Below, in pieces: positions 8,344-17,393 of a stretch of DNA of 64,000 nt. A program made the translations under genes and the position numbers. Source of the stretch: DAITPV01 sp050692555 (lineage in GTDB: Bacteria > Actinomycetota > UBA4738 > CALAEC01); contig JBOGVS010000001.1 of assembly GCA_050692555.1 (NCBI GenBank), forward strand, positions 1 to 64,000. Reading direction: 5' to 3'. Positions within the stretch are counted from its first letter, which is position 1; each line of letters opens with the position of its first letter. The notes under the pieces were generated by a model. It ran no database searches. It saw nothing but the letters and a program-made list of their open reading frames with translations, and had not been told where the DNA came from.

Positions 8344-9366
8344 TCAGCCGCACCGAGACGGGCCCGCAGTCAGCGCGGGGAAGGCCGCTGGGGGGCGGGT
8401 TCCCGTCCCAGCCGCCGGAGGGCCACCCGAGAGGGACTCCAGGACCACCCGATGGGCCAGCAGCGAGGTGACCCCGGCATGGTCGTAGGGCGGGGACACC
8501 TCCACGACTTCCATCCCGCAGAACCCCACCTCCCTGCCGATCCTCCGGACGGCCTCGAGGAGCTCTCGGGGGGTGAGGCCGCCGGGTTCGGGAGCCCCGG
8601 TCCCTGGGGCGGATCCCGGGTCCACCACGTCGATGTCCACGGACAGCCACACCTGGTCAGTTCGCCCGCCCAGCTCGATCACCTCGTCGGTGACCCGGTC
8701 GTACCCCAGTTCCTCTATCTCACCCTGGGTGAACCACACCAGGCCCTGCCTGCGAGCCCACTCGAATTCCTCGGGGCCGGGCCAGTATCCCCGCAGCCCC
8801 ACCTGGACGATGTGCTCGCCCCGGATCGACCCCTCCTCGACCAAGAGGCGGACCGGGGTGCCGTGGGACCGCCGGACACCGTGCAGGGTCTCCATGTCGT
8901 CGGCATGGGCGTCGAAGTGGATCAGGCCGACGGATCCCTTCCCGAAATGGTCGGCGGCGGCGCCGGCATCGGGGTGCAGGATCGAGTGGTCGCCCCCCAG
9001 GACCACCGGGACGGCGCCGGCGCTCAGGATGTCCCGGACCGAGCCGCGGATCGCCTCGTGGGTCCGGGCAGCGTCCGCCGGCACCACGTCGGCGTCGCCG
9101 TGGTCAACCACGGTGAGCGCCTCGTAGGGGTCCACTCCGAGCTCCATGTGCGGCCGCCAGGCGCCCAGCCCCGCCGGGTCGGCCATCCGGATGGCCCGAG
9201 GTCCGAACCGGGTCCCGGGACGGCCGACCGTGGTCTCGTCGATCGGGGCACCGAGGATGGCCACGTCGACACCGGTGAGCTCCTTCGGGTCGAGGACCAG
9301 CGGCACCTTGTCGAATGTGGCCGCGACACCGGCGTAGGCCGGCTCGCTGTCCCGGTTCAGTCGCAT
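8344..9366 (-). CDS. Agmatinase/arginase-family ureohydrolase
   Basis: This 340-residue protein carries the manganese-binding signatures of ureohydrolases in order: GGDHS (about residue 125), DAHAD (about residue 150) and SVDIDVVDP (about residue 230). The family hydrolyses guanidino groups, releasing urea from agmatine, arginine, guanidinobutyrate or similar compounds. The exact substrate cannot be read here. The length is slightly above usual, with a Pro/Gly-rich C-terminal tail of about 25 residues. The start is ATG 9366; the short divergent spacer to the hydrolase gene is symmetric (GCATAC...GTATGC). Confidence 0.88.
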   Translation of the reverse strand: MRLNRDSEPAYAGVAATFDKVPLVLDPKELTGVDVAILGAPIDETTVGRPGTRFGPRAIRMADPAGLGAWRPHMELGVDPYEALTVVDHGDADVVPADAARTHEAIRGSVRDILSAGAVPVVLGGDHSILHPDAGAAADHFGKGSVGLIHFDAHADDMETLHGVRRSHGTPVRLLVEEGSIRGEHIVQVGLRGYWPGPEEFEWARRQGLVWFTQGEIEELGYDRVTDEVIELGGRTDQVWLSVDIDVVDPGSAPGTGAPEPGGLTPRELLEAVRRIGREVGFCGMEVVEVSPPYDHAGVTSLLAHRVVLESLSGGPPAAGTGTRPPAAFPALTAGPSRCG

Positions 9367-9375
9367 ACCGGCCAG

Positions 9376-9381
9376 TATGCT
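9376..9381 (+). promoter_or_regulatory. Leaderless -10 element of the alpha/beta hydrolase
   Basis: TATGCT lies 8 nt upstream of ATG 9390. It forms the right arm of the inverted repeat GCATAC-6nt-GTATGC (about 9364-9380) shared with the divergent ureohydrolase gene, so the two genes probably share one compact bidirectional promoter. Confidence 0.5.
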
Positions 9382-9389
9382 GGCTCGCC

Positions 9390-10187
9390 ATGGCGCACGT
9401 GATGTCGGACGGCGTCCGCCTTGCCGTGGACGTCATCGGCGATGGCGAGCCGGTCACCGTGGTTGGCCACGGGCTCACCGGGAGCCGGGCCGACTTCGCT
9501 CCCCTGGCCGCGTTCCTCCCGGGCACCAAGGTGCTGTTCGACTTCCGCGGCCACGGGGAGAGCGAGCGGCCGCCGGCGGGCTCCTACTCGATGGATGCCT
9601 TCGCCGCGGACGTCGACGCGGTGGCGGAGGCCCATGGAGCCACCGGCCTGGTGGGCGTCTCGTTGGGTGGAGGGGCCACCCTTCGGCTCCTGCACTCCAA
9701 GCCCGACCGGTTCGAGCGGCTGGTGTTCATCCTTCCCGCCCGTCTGGAGCGCTCTGACGAGGCCCGGACGAGGCTTCTCCGCCTGGCCGACCTCCTGGAG
9801 GCCCATCCTCCGGCCGAGGTGGCCACGATCCTGGTGGCGGAGGAGGAGTCTCAGGGACTCTTCGACGGCTTTCCTGGCGCCAGGGACATCCGGACCCGTT
9901 CGATCCTGGGGATGAACGGGGAGGGGATCCCCTTCGCCATCCGAGAGGCCGTCGACGACCCCCCGGTCCGCGACCCCCAGGCCATCCGGGTGATCGCCGC
10001 GCCGGCCCTGGTGATCGGGCAGGAGGGTGACCCGGTGCACGACGCCCGCGTGGCTCGGGATCTGGCCGAGGCGCTGCCCAACGCGAAGCTGCTTCTGTAC
10101 CCGGACCGGTTCGCGCTGCTCCGCGACGTGGGCCCCCTCACCCTGCGGGTGGCCTCGTTCCTGACGGGGGTTCCGGAGAGGACCTAG
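9390..10187 (+). CDS. Alpha/beta-fold hydrolase lacking the usual catalytic histidine
   Basis: This 265-residue protein has the fold's oxyanion region GHGLTGS, the DFRGHGESERP motif and the nucleophile elbow GVSLGGG (Ser at about residue 93). An acid residue is present in GQEGDPVHDARV. Where relatives have 'GH' before the last helix, this protein reads LLYPDRFALLRDV, with no His. It may be inactive, use another base, or be a binding protein. ATG 9390 is positioned for a leaderless mRNA. Its 3' end overlaps the convergent GroES-like gene by 4 nt. Confidence 0.82.
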   Translation: MAHVMSDGVRLAVDVIGDGEPVTVVGHGLTGSRADFAPLAAFLPGTKVLFDFRGHGESERPPAGSYSMDAFAADVDAVAEAHGATGLVGVSLGGGATLRLLHSKPDRFERLVFILPARLERSDEARTRLLRLADLLEAHPPAEVATILVAEEESQGLFDGFPGARDIRTRSILGMNGEGIPFAIREAVDDPPVRDPQAIRVIAAPALVIGQEGDPVHDARVARDLAEALPNAKLLLYPDRFALLRDVGPLTLRVASFLTGVPERT

Positions 10188-10540
10188 AGATACAGGCCGG
10201 TCTTGGGGTCGGCCCGCTCGCTGGCCACGGCGTGGATCTCTCGCTCCCGGACAAGCAGGAACTCCTGGCCCCGGATCTCTACCTCGATCCCGGAGTCGGG
10301 GAGCAGGAGGACCTCGTCGTCGGGGTCCACGTTGCGGACGTTCGGCCCGACGGCCACCACCGTGGCCCACTGCCCGCGCTTGCTCACCGTGGCCGCCGTG
10401 GCCGGGATCAACAGCCCGCCCTTCGATCGGCGTTCGCCGTCCTCCTCCGGACGACGGACCAGGACCCGGTCGGCCATCATCCGCACGCCCTTGGGGACCT
10501 CCGCCGGCGCGGAGACGGAGCGGATCTGTTTGGCGGTCAC
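10184..10540 (-). CDS. GroES/Cpn10-like protein, solitary
   Basis: The 118-residue protein contains a co-chaperonin-10 core from about residue 21: MMADRVLVRRPEED, a mobile-loop region rich in Ser/Lys/Gly (ERRSKGGLLIPATA), then VVAVGPNV and 'DDEVLLLPDSGIEVEIRGQEFLLVREREI'. It departs from classic GroES in several places and no groEL is nearby. It could be a second Cpn10 or a GroES-fold protein with another role. GTG 10540 lies 6 nt after TATTCT (10547-10552), supporting a leaderless start. A longer ORF upstream overlaps the divergent promoter and is unlikely. Confidence 0.75.
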   Translation of the reverse strand: MTAKQIRSVSAPAEVPKGVRMMADRVLVRRPEEDGERRSKGGLLIPATAATVSKRGQWATVVAVGPNVRNVDPDDEVLLLPDSGIEVEIRGQEFLLVREREIHAVASERADPKTGLYL

Positions 10541-10586
10541 CACATAAGAATAGACGCGGGACGGGAGGACGGTAAGGTGTGCCCTC

Positions 10587-11456
10587 GTGGGCGAACGGGT
10601 TCGCGACCTCCTGATATCCGGCGAGCGTCGACTGAAACGGTCGCCGGCCATCGATCATTGGCCGGCGGGCCGAGACGGGGACGATGCCCGGCTCCTGATG
10701 GCCATGGTCCTCGACCAGGACGAAGAAGACCTCGACGGCCGGGAGGAGGTCAACGGGGCCGCCGCCCGCCGTTACTCGAACCTGATCCGCAGACGTGCCG
10801 GAGGAGAACCGATCCCCCAGATCCTGGGCTGGATGGAGTTCGGGGGGCTCCGGCTGCGGGTCCGCCCCGGCGTCTTCGTCCCTCGCCAGTCCAGCGAGTT
10901 TCTCCTCGTCCAAGCCCTGAGGAGACTGCAACGGCGGCGGCGACCGGTGGCGGTCGATCTGGCCACCGGCATCGGGCCGATCGCCCTGGGGATCGCTTCC
11001 CGGCTGCCCCGGGCCCAGGTGCACGGAACGGATCTCTCACGCGACGCAACCCGGGAAGCCCGGGCCAACGCCGCGGCCCTGGGGCTCCGGAACGCCTGGT
11101 TCCACACAGGTGACCTGTTGCGGCCCCTGCCACGGCGGCTGCGGGGCGGCGTGGACGTCATCACCCTTCACCCCCCGTACGTCCCCAGGGCGGAGGTCCA
11201 GGACCTGCCCCTGGAAGTTCGGGGCTTCGAGCCCGAGCACACCCTCACCGACGGGTCGCCGCATGGACTCGGGCTGGCGGAGCGGACCACCGAGGAGGCT
11301 CGGGACTGGCTCCGCCCCGGCGGATGGCTCCTGCTCGAGGTCAGCCCCGACCGTGCCCGGATGGTGCGGGGGCTGCTGAGCAGGGCCGGCTACCGCGACG
11401 TCCGGAGCACCAAAGGCTGGCCGGAGGTCACCAGGGTGGTTGTGGGCCGCCGCTGA
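10587..11456 (+). CDS. PrmC/HemK-like class I methyltransferase
   Basis: This 289-residue protein has the two-domain plan of release-factor glutamine methyltransferases: an N-terminal helical domain with 'EPIPQILGWMEFGGLRLRVRPGVFVPR' (about residues 72-98) and a Rossmann MTase domain with the SAM loop DLATGIGPIAL. The (D/N)PPY catalytic motif reads HPPY (in LHPPYVPRAEVQDLP), which is unusual for PrmC. It therefore may methylate another Gln/Asn or small molecule. GTG 10587 follows TAAGGT (10573-10578) by 8 nt. Confidence 0.8.
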   Translation: MGERVRDLLISGERRLKRSPAIDHWPAGRDGDDARLLMAMVLDQDEEDLDGREEVNGAAARRYSNLIRRRAGGEPIPQILGWMEFGGLRLRVRPGVFVPRQSSEFLLVQALRRLQRRRRPVAVDLATGIGPIALGIASRLPRAQVHGTDLSRDATREARANAAALGLRNAWFHTGDLLRPLPRRLRGGVDVITLHPPYVPRAEVQDLPLEVRGFEPEHTLTDGSPHGLGLAERTTEEARDWLRPGGWLLLEVSPDRARMVRGLLSRAGYRDVRSTKGWPEVTRVVVGRR

Positions 11457-11459
11457 CGT

Positions 11460-12662
11460 TCAATCTGCGTCGAACGGAGCTTTCGCGAACCCAAACGCTT
11501 CTCCTGACCATGTCAGTCGATCACTGAGGTTAGCGATGATTCGATCTCTGGCGGCGGCACCGGGGGCCGGAGCCCAATCGAGCCCCAGAGCTCCACTTAC
11601 TGCCTCGTACAGGCGGACGTCGGCTAAGTACCGTCGGGCACGGCGTTGCCCTTCCGCAAGGAGGAGACCGGCGGACACGGCCCCGGCCAGATCGTTCGTG
11701 GCTGTGGCCGGACTCACGTCGGCAAGCCCCCTGTAGTACCCAGCCGTCACGTCCCTCCCGAAGAACGCATCCCACAAAGCGTTCCCCACGCGTCGATGAA
11801 GGTTGGCATCCTCAGCGATGTCTTCCAGCACTACCCAAATCTCGCGTTGTACTCGCTCGCGGAGATCCAATGACCGAACCTGTTTGAGTTGAGCCTCGAT
11901 GTGAGCTTCGATAAATGGGGAGACGTCGGTGTCATACCGAAATCGTTCGCCCAGACATTCGAAGGCCGCATAGTAATCGGCTCGATGGTGCCCCCACCAC
12001 TCCTCCAGGGAGGTGAACTCTGCTCGAGTGAAGCCACCTCGATACATGGCCAATGAGGCCAGCACGCGGGCCACTCGGCCGTTGCCGTCTCGAAAGGGGT
12101 GGATCGAAGCGATTGCCACGTGGGCCCAGGCAGAAAGCACAGCGGGATGGGAGGGACCCTCTCGCAGCCTTTGGCAGGCCTCGTCGATCAGCTTCTCGAC
12201 CTCCTCTCCGGAAGGAGGGAGGAAGACCTGCTCACCCGTGAGCCGATTGACTACGAAGGCCGGGCTCTCGGTACGGAGCCTTCCGGCTCCCTGGTCGTAC
12301 TTCCCGGCCAGAATCCGATCATGGAGCCCCACGATCAGTTCGCGGTTCCACTCGAACGCGGGATCGTCCGCGCGACGAAGCACGAAGTTCATCGCTTGCT
12401 GGTAGCCCTCAACCAGGTCCCGGTCGGCTGGCTCGACCTCTGGAGGCTGGTCGCCGGCGAGGATGCGCCGAACCTCGTCCACGGTCACCACAACCCCCTC
12501 CATGGAGGTGGAGGCGGCCACTGCCTCGGCTTCGAGGTCTCGTCGGAGCCGGCCCGCCCATCGCCGGGGCAGCACCCCCCTGTAGTCGAGCCTCGCCTTC
12601 CAGGCATCGAGCTCCTCACAGGCGCTCTTGGCGACCGATTCACGGTATGGCAGGAGAGTCAT
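11460..12662 (-). CDS. Fic-domain protein with N-terminal inhibitory motif
   Basis: The 400-residue protein has the Fic catalytic signature HPFRDGNGR (His about residue 188) and an upstream flap region. Fic proteins transfer AMP or another nucleotide part to a target hydroxyl. An (S/T)xxxE(G/N) inhibitory motif, STSMEG, sits at residues 51-56, as in class II Fic enzymes that hold themselves inactive. Residues from about 280 on form a winged-helix-like region. ATG 12662 follows TATCCT (12669-12674) by 6 nt; a TTG at 12713 would add 17 residues. Base use looks slightly less G+C-rich than in the flanking genes. Confidence 0.85.
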   Translation of the reverse strand: MTLLPYRESVAKSACEELDAWKARLDYRGVLPRRWAGRLRRDLEAEAVAASTSMEGVVVTVDEVRRILAGDQPPEVEPADRDLVEGYQQAMNFVLRRADDPAFEWNRELIVGLHDRILAGKYDQGAGRLRTESPAFVVNRLTGEQVFLPPSGEEVEKLIDEACQRLREGPSHPAVLSAWAHVAIASIHPFRDGNGRVARVLASLAMYRGGFTRAEFTSLEEWWGHHRADYYAAFECLGERFRYDTDVSPFIEAHIEAQLKQVRSLDLRERVQREIWVVLEDIAEDANLHRRVGNALWDAFFGRDVTAGYYRGLADVSPATATNDLAGAVSAGLLLAEGQRRARRYLADVRLYEAVSGALGLDWAPAPGAAARDRIIANLSDRLTWSGEAFGFAKAPFDAD

Positions 12663-12733
12663 GTGGAAAGGATACCAAAAAGCGCTAGCATTATGGGGAA
12701 TCCATTCGCTCAAATACTAGGGATTATGGCACT

Positions 12734-13204
12734 CTATTCCTTGGGCCCTGGCGGCCAGGGGAGGTAGGTCAGCGACTTGAAGAACGACTTCCCCGAATCC
12801 TGCCACCCCTCGCGTTCGTAGAAGGCGTGAGCCCGCTCCCTCCAGTTGGCCGACTCCAGGGCCATCCCCCAGCAGCCGCGATCCCGGGCCAGCTCTTCGG
12901 CTCGGTGAAGCAGGGCGGCGCCGATCCCCTCGCTGCGTTGGAGCTCCGACACGATAAGGTCGGGGATCCAGGCCTGCGGTGTGTCGAAGTTCAACCGGGT
13001 CCGGAACTCCAGGTCCAGGAAGCCGACCACCCGCCCGTCGCCTTCGGCAACCAGGGCGGTGGCGTCCGGCCGTTCGAGGTACCGGAGGAAGAGCTCCCGG
13101 GCGGCCGTTTCCTCGGGCGTTCCGAGGACGTCGGGGCGGCCCAACTCCGCCAGGAGAACGGCGACGTGGGGCCAGTCCTCGGGACGGGCCTCGCGGACGT
13201 GCAC
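12734..13204 (-). CDS. GNAT-family N-acetyltransferase
   Basis: This 156-residue protein is a single GNAT domain. Residues 1-30 give the typical start 'VREARPEDWPHVAVLLAEL', the mid-sheet strands are GRVVGFLDLEF and AWIPDLIVSEL, and the acetyl-CoA loop is QRSEGIGAALLHRAEE (an R/QxxGxG/A pattern). The C-terminus has the conserved AHAFYEREGW. The substrate is unknown. The GTG start is 6 nt from TAGGGT on the minus strand, and the divergent gene's -10 overlaps this hexamer. Confidence 0.85.
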   Translation of the reverse strand: MHVREARPEDWPHVAVLLAELGRPDVLGTPEETAARELFLRYLERPDATALVAEGDGRVVGFLDLEFRTRLNFDTPQAWIPDLIVSELQRSEGIGAALLHRAEELARDRGCWGMALESANWRERAHAFYEREGWQDSGKSFFKSLTYLPWPPGPKE

Positions 13205-13209
13205 GCCGT

Positions 13210-13216
13210 TACCCTA
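13210..13216. promoter_or_regulatory. Two overlapping divergent -10 elements
   Basis: Bases 13210-13216 read TACCCTA. TACCCT (13210-13215, + strand) is 7 nt from GTG 13223, and its complement TAGGGT (13211-13216, - strand) is 6 nt from GTG 13204. The two start codons are separated by only 18 bp, so both genes are probably transcribed as leaderless mRNAs from one shared spot. Confidence 0.5.
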
Positions 13217-13222
13217 GCCAAC

Positions 13223-13981
13223 GTGGACACCCCCATGATGGCCCGGGTCAATCGGGAGCGGGTCCTTCTGGTCGGCGGACAGCGGGCGCTGGTGATGCAG
13301 CTGGCCCATCCGGCCGTGGCCGCCGGGGTCGCCGCGCACAGCGACTTCCCTGCCCGGGCCATGAGCCGGCTCCGGAGGACCCTGGACCTGTCACTCACGC
13401 TGATCTACGGGGGCACAGAGGAGGCCGAGACGGCGATCGAGGCGATCCGAGCGGTCCACGAGCGAGTAACCGGCGTGTCCGGAGGACGCCGGTACCGGGC
13501 TGACGATCCCGACCTTCTGCTGTGGGTCAACGCCACGTTGATCGACACCACGTTGTTGGTGTACGAGCGATTCGTTCGGCCGCTCTCGACCAGCGACCGC
13601 CGCCGGTACTATCGGGAAACCATGGCCTCCGCGGAGGCCTTCGGGATCCCCGGCGACATCATCCCGCCCGATCTCCGGGCGTTCCGCCGATATTTGCGGA
13701 CGATGCTTGAAGGCCCCGAGCTCCGGGCGACCTCGGAGAGCCGTCGGCTGGTCCGCGACGTCCTTTGCCCGCCGCTGCCGCTCCCGCTCCGTCCCCCCAC
13801 GGCGGTGGTTCGCCAGATCACCCTTCCGTTGCTCCCGGAACGGATCCGCGACCTGTTCCACCTGCGCGCCGGCGTCGTGAGTCACGCCGCTCTGAGGCTG
13901 GCCTCTCGGACGTCGCGGCTGGCCCTGCCGTTGATGCCTTCCTTCCTTCGGGAGTTCTCCGCCGCTCGCCGAGCCGCCTGA
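13223..13981 (+). CDS. MpaB/DUF2236-like protein
   Basis: This 252-residue protein resembles the latex-clearing-protein/MpaB oxygenase family. It begins with 'NRERVLLVGGQRALVMQLAHPAVAAGVAAHSDF', which contains the expected QLAHPxVA heme-region motif, and later has WVNATLIDTTLLVYERFVRPLS and a 'YY.E......FGIP' segment. The family includes heme-dependent oxygenases, but the reaction is unknown in most members. The GTG start is 7 nt from its -10 box. The following cyclase gene is convergent with no gap. Confidence 0.82.
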   Translation: MDTPMMARVNRERVLLVGGQRALVMQLAHPAVAAGVAAHSDFPARAMSRLRRTLDLSLTLIYGGTEEAETAIEAIRAVHERVTGVSGGRRYRADDPDLLLWVNATLIDTTLLVYERFVRPLSTSDRRRYYRETMASAEAFGIPGDIIPPDLRAFRRYLRTMLEGPELRATSESRRLVRDVLCPPLPLPLRPPTAVVRQITLPLLPERIRDLFHLRAGVVSHAALRLASRTSRLALPLMPSFLREFSAARRAA

Positions 13982-16900
13982 TCAGGAGGTCTGGGCCGTG
14001 GCTCTCCCGAGCCAATCGTCGGTCTGCTCCACCAAAGGGCGGGCGGAGAGGCGCTCGAAGGTCGTCCGCGCCTCTCGCACCAGCTCGATGGCCTCCGTTC
14101 CTCCTCCCATGGCCCGCAGGCACCGCCCCGCGCCGAACAGGGCATGGCCGTGCTCGAACGGAAGCCCGTACCCGGGCCACCCCGCGGCCGCATCGCGAAA
14201 CGCCGTCAGCGCCTCGTCGAGCTCGCCGCGGACCTCGTGAACGACGCCTCGCGAGGAGGTCGCCGCCAAGTGATCGCGGATCGTGGCTCGGGGCGTGGCG
14301 GCCATCAGCCGCTCGGCCAGGGCGATGGTTCCCGCGCTCGCGCAGATCCGAACGACCTCCGGCAGCGACGCCGGCAGGAAGACCGGACGGACGCGGACCG
14401 TCTCGGCCAGCTCCTCGACCAGGGCCATGGCCTGGTCGACGGCACCCTGTGCCTGACGGATCAGCCCAGCGCGCCGGCAGGAGGATCTGAGGCTCCCCGA
14501 CCTCCCGAGCTCGCGGCAGGAACCGCTCCGCCATGGCCCCGGCCGCAGGCACGTCGCCCCGGTGAACGAGGACCCGGGCCCGGTACGGAGTGACCAGGTC
14601 GGTGATGTTGCTCCCACCCTGCTGTTGGTCCCAGGCGATCACCCGGTCGGCGTTTGCCAGCGCTTCGTCCCAGGCCCCCACGTCGTACAGCAACCATGTC
14701 GACTCCGCCCGGATCCACCACGCGGCCCGCATGTTTCCCCGCCGCTCGGAGAACTCGAACCCTTCTCGCTGGAGCTCGAGGCCCTGAGCCGGGCCCTCCG
14801 CGAACCACACGAAGTCGGCCAGGTTCGTGTACGCGGTGCCGGTCTCGAATGCCGCTCCGATCTCCAGGGCGAAGCGGAGCGCGTCACGGAGGTCGTCTCC
14901 TCCGCCGAGATCGCCCAGGCCCCAGCGGGCCATCCCCCGGTATTGGCGGAGCCGGGCCACGTGGTGGTCGAGTCCGAAACGCTCGGCGAGGGGGAGGGCC
15001 CTGTCCGTCCACTCCAGGGTGCGCTCGGACAACGAGAGCAGCATGTACCTTCCCGCCCTCCGGACGTACGCCTGTGTGAGCTCGGGCCCGGGCGGCTCCC
15101 GCTCGAGCAGGGCGATGGCCTCGTTCTCCAGCTTCTCTGCCTCGGCGGTGTTTCCCAGCTGCGACAAGATATAGGCGAGCTCGTCCATGATCGCGCCGAT
15201 CCGCAGCGGCTCGCCGAGCGCGCGGGCGGCTTCCAGGGCCTGCTCGGACCGGGCCTCGACCATCTCCCCCATGAGCTCGGAGGCGTGGGCTACCCTGGCC
15301 AGCAGCTCCGCGTGGTCCCGGTGTCCGGGCGGCACCAGCTCGAGCGCCTGGCGGTACAGGGTCCTGGCTCGTTCCGTGTCGAGCTGCATGGCCCGGTCGC
15401 CGGCCATGACCAGGAACCTGCGGGTGCCCTCCTCCAGACCCTGCGCCTCCTGACCGGAGGCGAGGGCCAGCTCCAGGGCCTGGCCGAAGTGGTGGGCCAG
15501 GAGCTCGGCGTGGTCGGTGACCCGGTCCCCGGCCAGCTCCTCGATCCAGGCCGCCACGGCCCGGTGCTTCCGGGCTCGCTCGGCCCGGGGGATCTGGCCG
15601 TAGGCCACGTCGCGCACCAGGGCGTGCCAGAACGAGAACTCCGCCTGGTCCTGTACCGACGATGCTCGGGCCGGCCTGACCAGCTCCTTCCGGGCCAGCT
15701 CGTGGAGCCCCTCGACGACCTCCGGCTCGTCCACAGCTCCCAGCGCCGATACCGTGCCGGACCAGAACACCTTGCCGACGACCGCGGCGTCGTGGAGCAG
15801 CGACTTCCGCTCCGCCGGGAGGGTGTCCAGACGTGCGGCGATCAACGCCTGCACGGACTCGGGAACCGGGATTCCACCAGGATCGGCGATCGTCACCGCC
15901 CGTCCCTGCCGACGGAGGATGCCTCGGTCCGTCAGCATGCGCACGAACTCCTCCGCGTACAGGGGGTTGCCCCCCGCGCGCTCCAGGAGCGCGGCCTGGG
16001 TCTCGGCAGGAAGCACCGCCTCGGACAGCAGCGACGAGATCAGCCGGGCGCTGTCTTCCGTGGAAAGGGGAGCCAAAGAGATCGTCGTGGAGTTGCGCTT
16101 ACCTCCGCCCCAGTCGCCATGCCGCTCGAACAGCTCCGGCCGAGCGGTGCACAGCACCAGGATGGGCAGGCCGGAGGACCAGTCGATTAGGTGATCCACG
16201 AACTCGATCAGCGCGGGGTCCGCCCAGTGCAGGTCCTCGAACACCAGGACCAGTGGCCCGGCGGCGGCCATGGCCTCCAGGAACCGGCGCCACGCGGTGA
16301 AGGACTCCGTTCGGTCCGCGGGGCCCGCGTCGCCCGTCGCGCCGGCCCCGACCAGCGGCGCCAGGCGGGACCGGACCCAGTCGCGATCCGCCCCCTCCTC
16401 GATGAGGGACCCGACCGCCTCCTCGACCTTGGCGGCGGCGTCCTTGAGGCTGTCCGACTCGAGGATGCCCACCTGGGCCTTGACGATCTCTCCCAGCGCC
16501 CAGAACGTGATCCCCTCCCCGTACGGGAGGCATCGGCCCTGCCGCCACCGAACCAGCTCCGGCCGGTCGTCGATGAAGGAGAAGAACTCCCGGACCATGC
16601 GGCTCTTTCCCACCCCCGGCTCGCCGGTGACCGTCACCAGCTGCACCGAGGGCTCCCCGACGGCACGGAGGTACGTCTGCTGGAGGAGCATCAGCTCCAC
16701 GGTCCGGCCGATGAACGCGTGCTGGGGCCGAAGGTCGAGATCGGTCCCGTACCGGCTCCGCACCGCCCGCGCTTGCCAGATCGGCACCCGCTCGGCCTTG
16801 CCCTTGAGCTCGACCGCCGGAAGCTCCTGGTACTCCACCGCGTCCCGGGTGCTCCGATAAGTGGCCTCCCCCACCACCACTCCTCCCACCGGGGCCTCCT

Positions 16901-17348
16901 GTTGGAGGCGAGAGGCGGTATTGACCACGTCGCCGGCGACGATGGACTCGCCCCGTTCCGGACTGGCTTCCAAAGCCACCACGGCCTCTCCGGTGTTCAC
17001 CGCGGCCCGGGCCGCCAGCCCCAGGTCGGGGTTCTCCTCGTTCAGCTCCGCGATGGCCTGGTGGACCCGGAGAGCCGCTCGCACGGCCCGCTCGGCGTCG
17101 TCCTCGTGGGCCACGGGGGCTCCGAACACCGCCATTACCGCGTCGCCCACGAACTTCTCCACGGTGCCCCCGTACCGCTCGATCTCCTTCTTCACCCGGG
17201 CGTGGTACGGGCGAAGCCTGGCTTCGACGTCCTCGGGGTCGGCTTGATCGGATGACGCTGTGAACCCGACCAGGTCCGCGAACAGGACCGACACGGTCTT
17301 CCGCTCTTTGGCCACCGAGGCCAAGCGTAGGGCGGTGGGGGCCGGCAC
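13982..17348 (-). CDS. Class III nucleotide cyclase / AAA-type ATPase / TPR-like regulator, with an apparent frameshift
   Basis: The gene encodes a large regulator of about 1,120 residues. A CHD cyclase domain (about residues 16-195) keeps both metal Asp residues (FADLVGFT, VGDAVMAVFG) and the 'VNTASRL' Asn/Arg pair, so it looks active. A signalling ATPase follows with P-loop GEPGVGKS (about residue 245) and FEDLHWADP, then TPR-like helical repeats. At about 14,470 the reading frame changes: after EPQILLPAR the repeat region continues in another frame as AGLIRQAQGAVDQAMALVEEL and ends at 13982. This is a real or assembly frameshift; without it, about 160 residues would be lost. The GTG at 17348 is the first plausible start before 'KERKTVSVLFADLVGFT'. 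It is divergent from the acyl-CoA dehydrogenase. Confidence 0.82.
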
Positions 17349-17393
17349 GCTACGGCATGGCCCGTCCGGCTGCGGTCCGGGAGAATACCGGCC

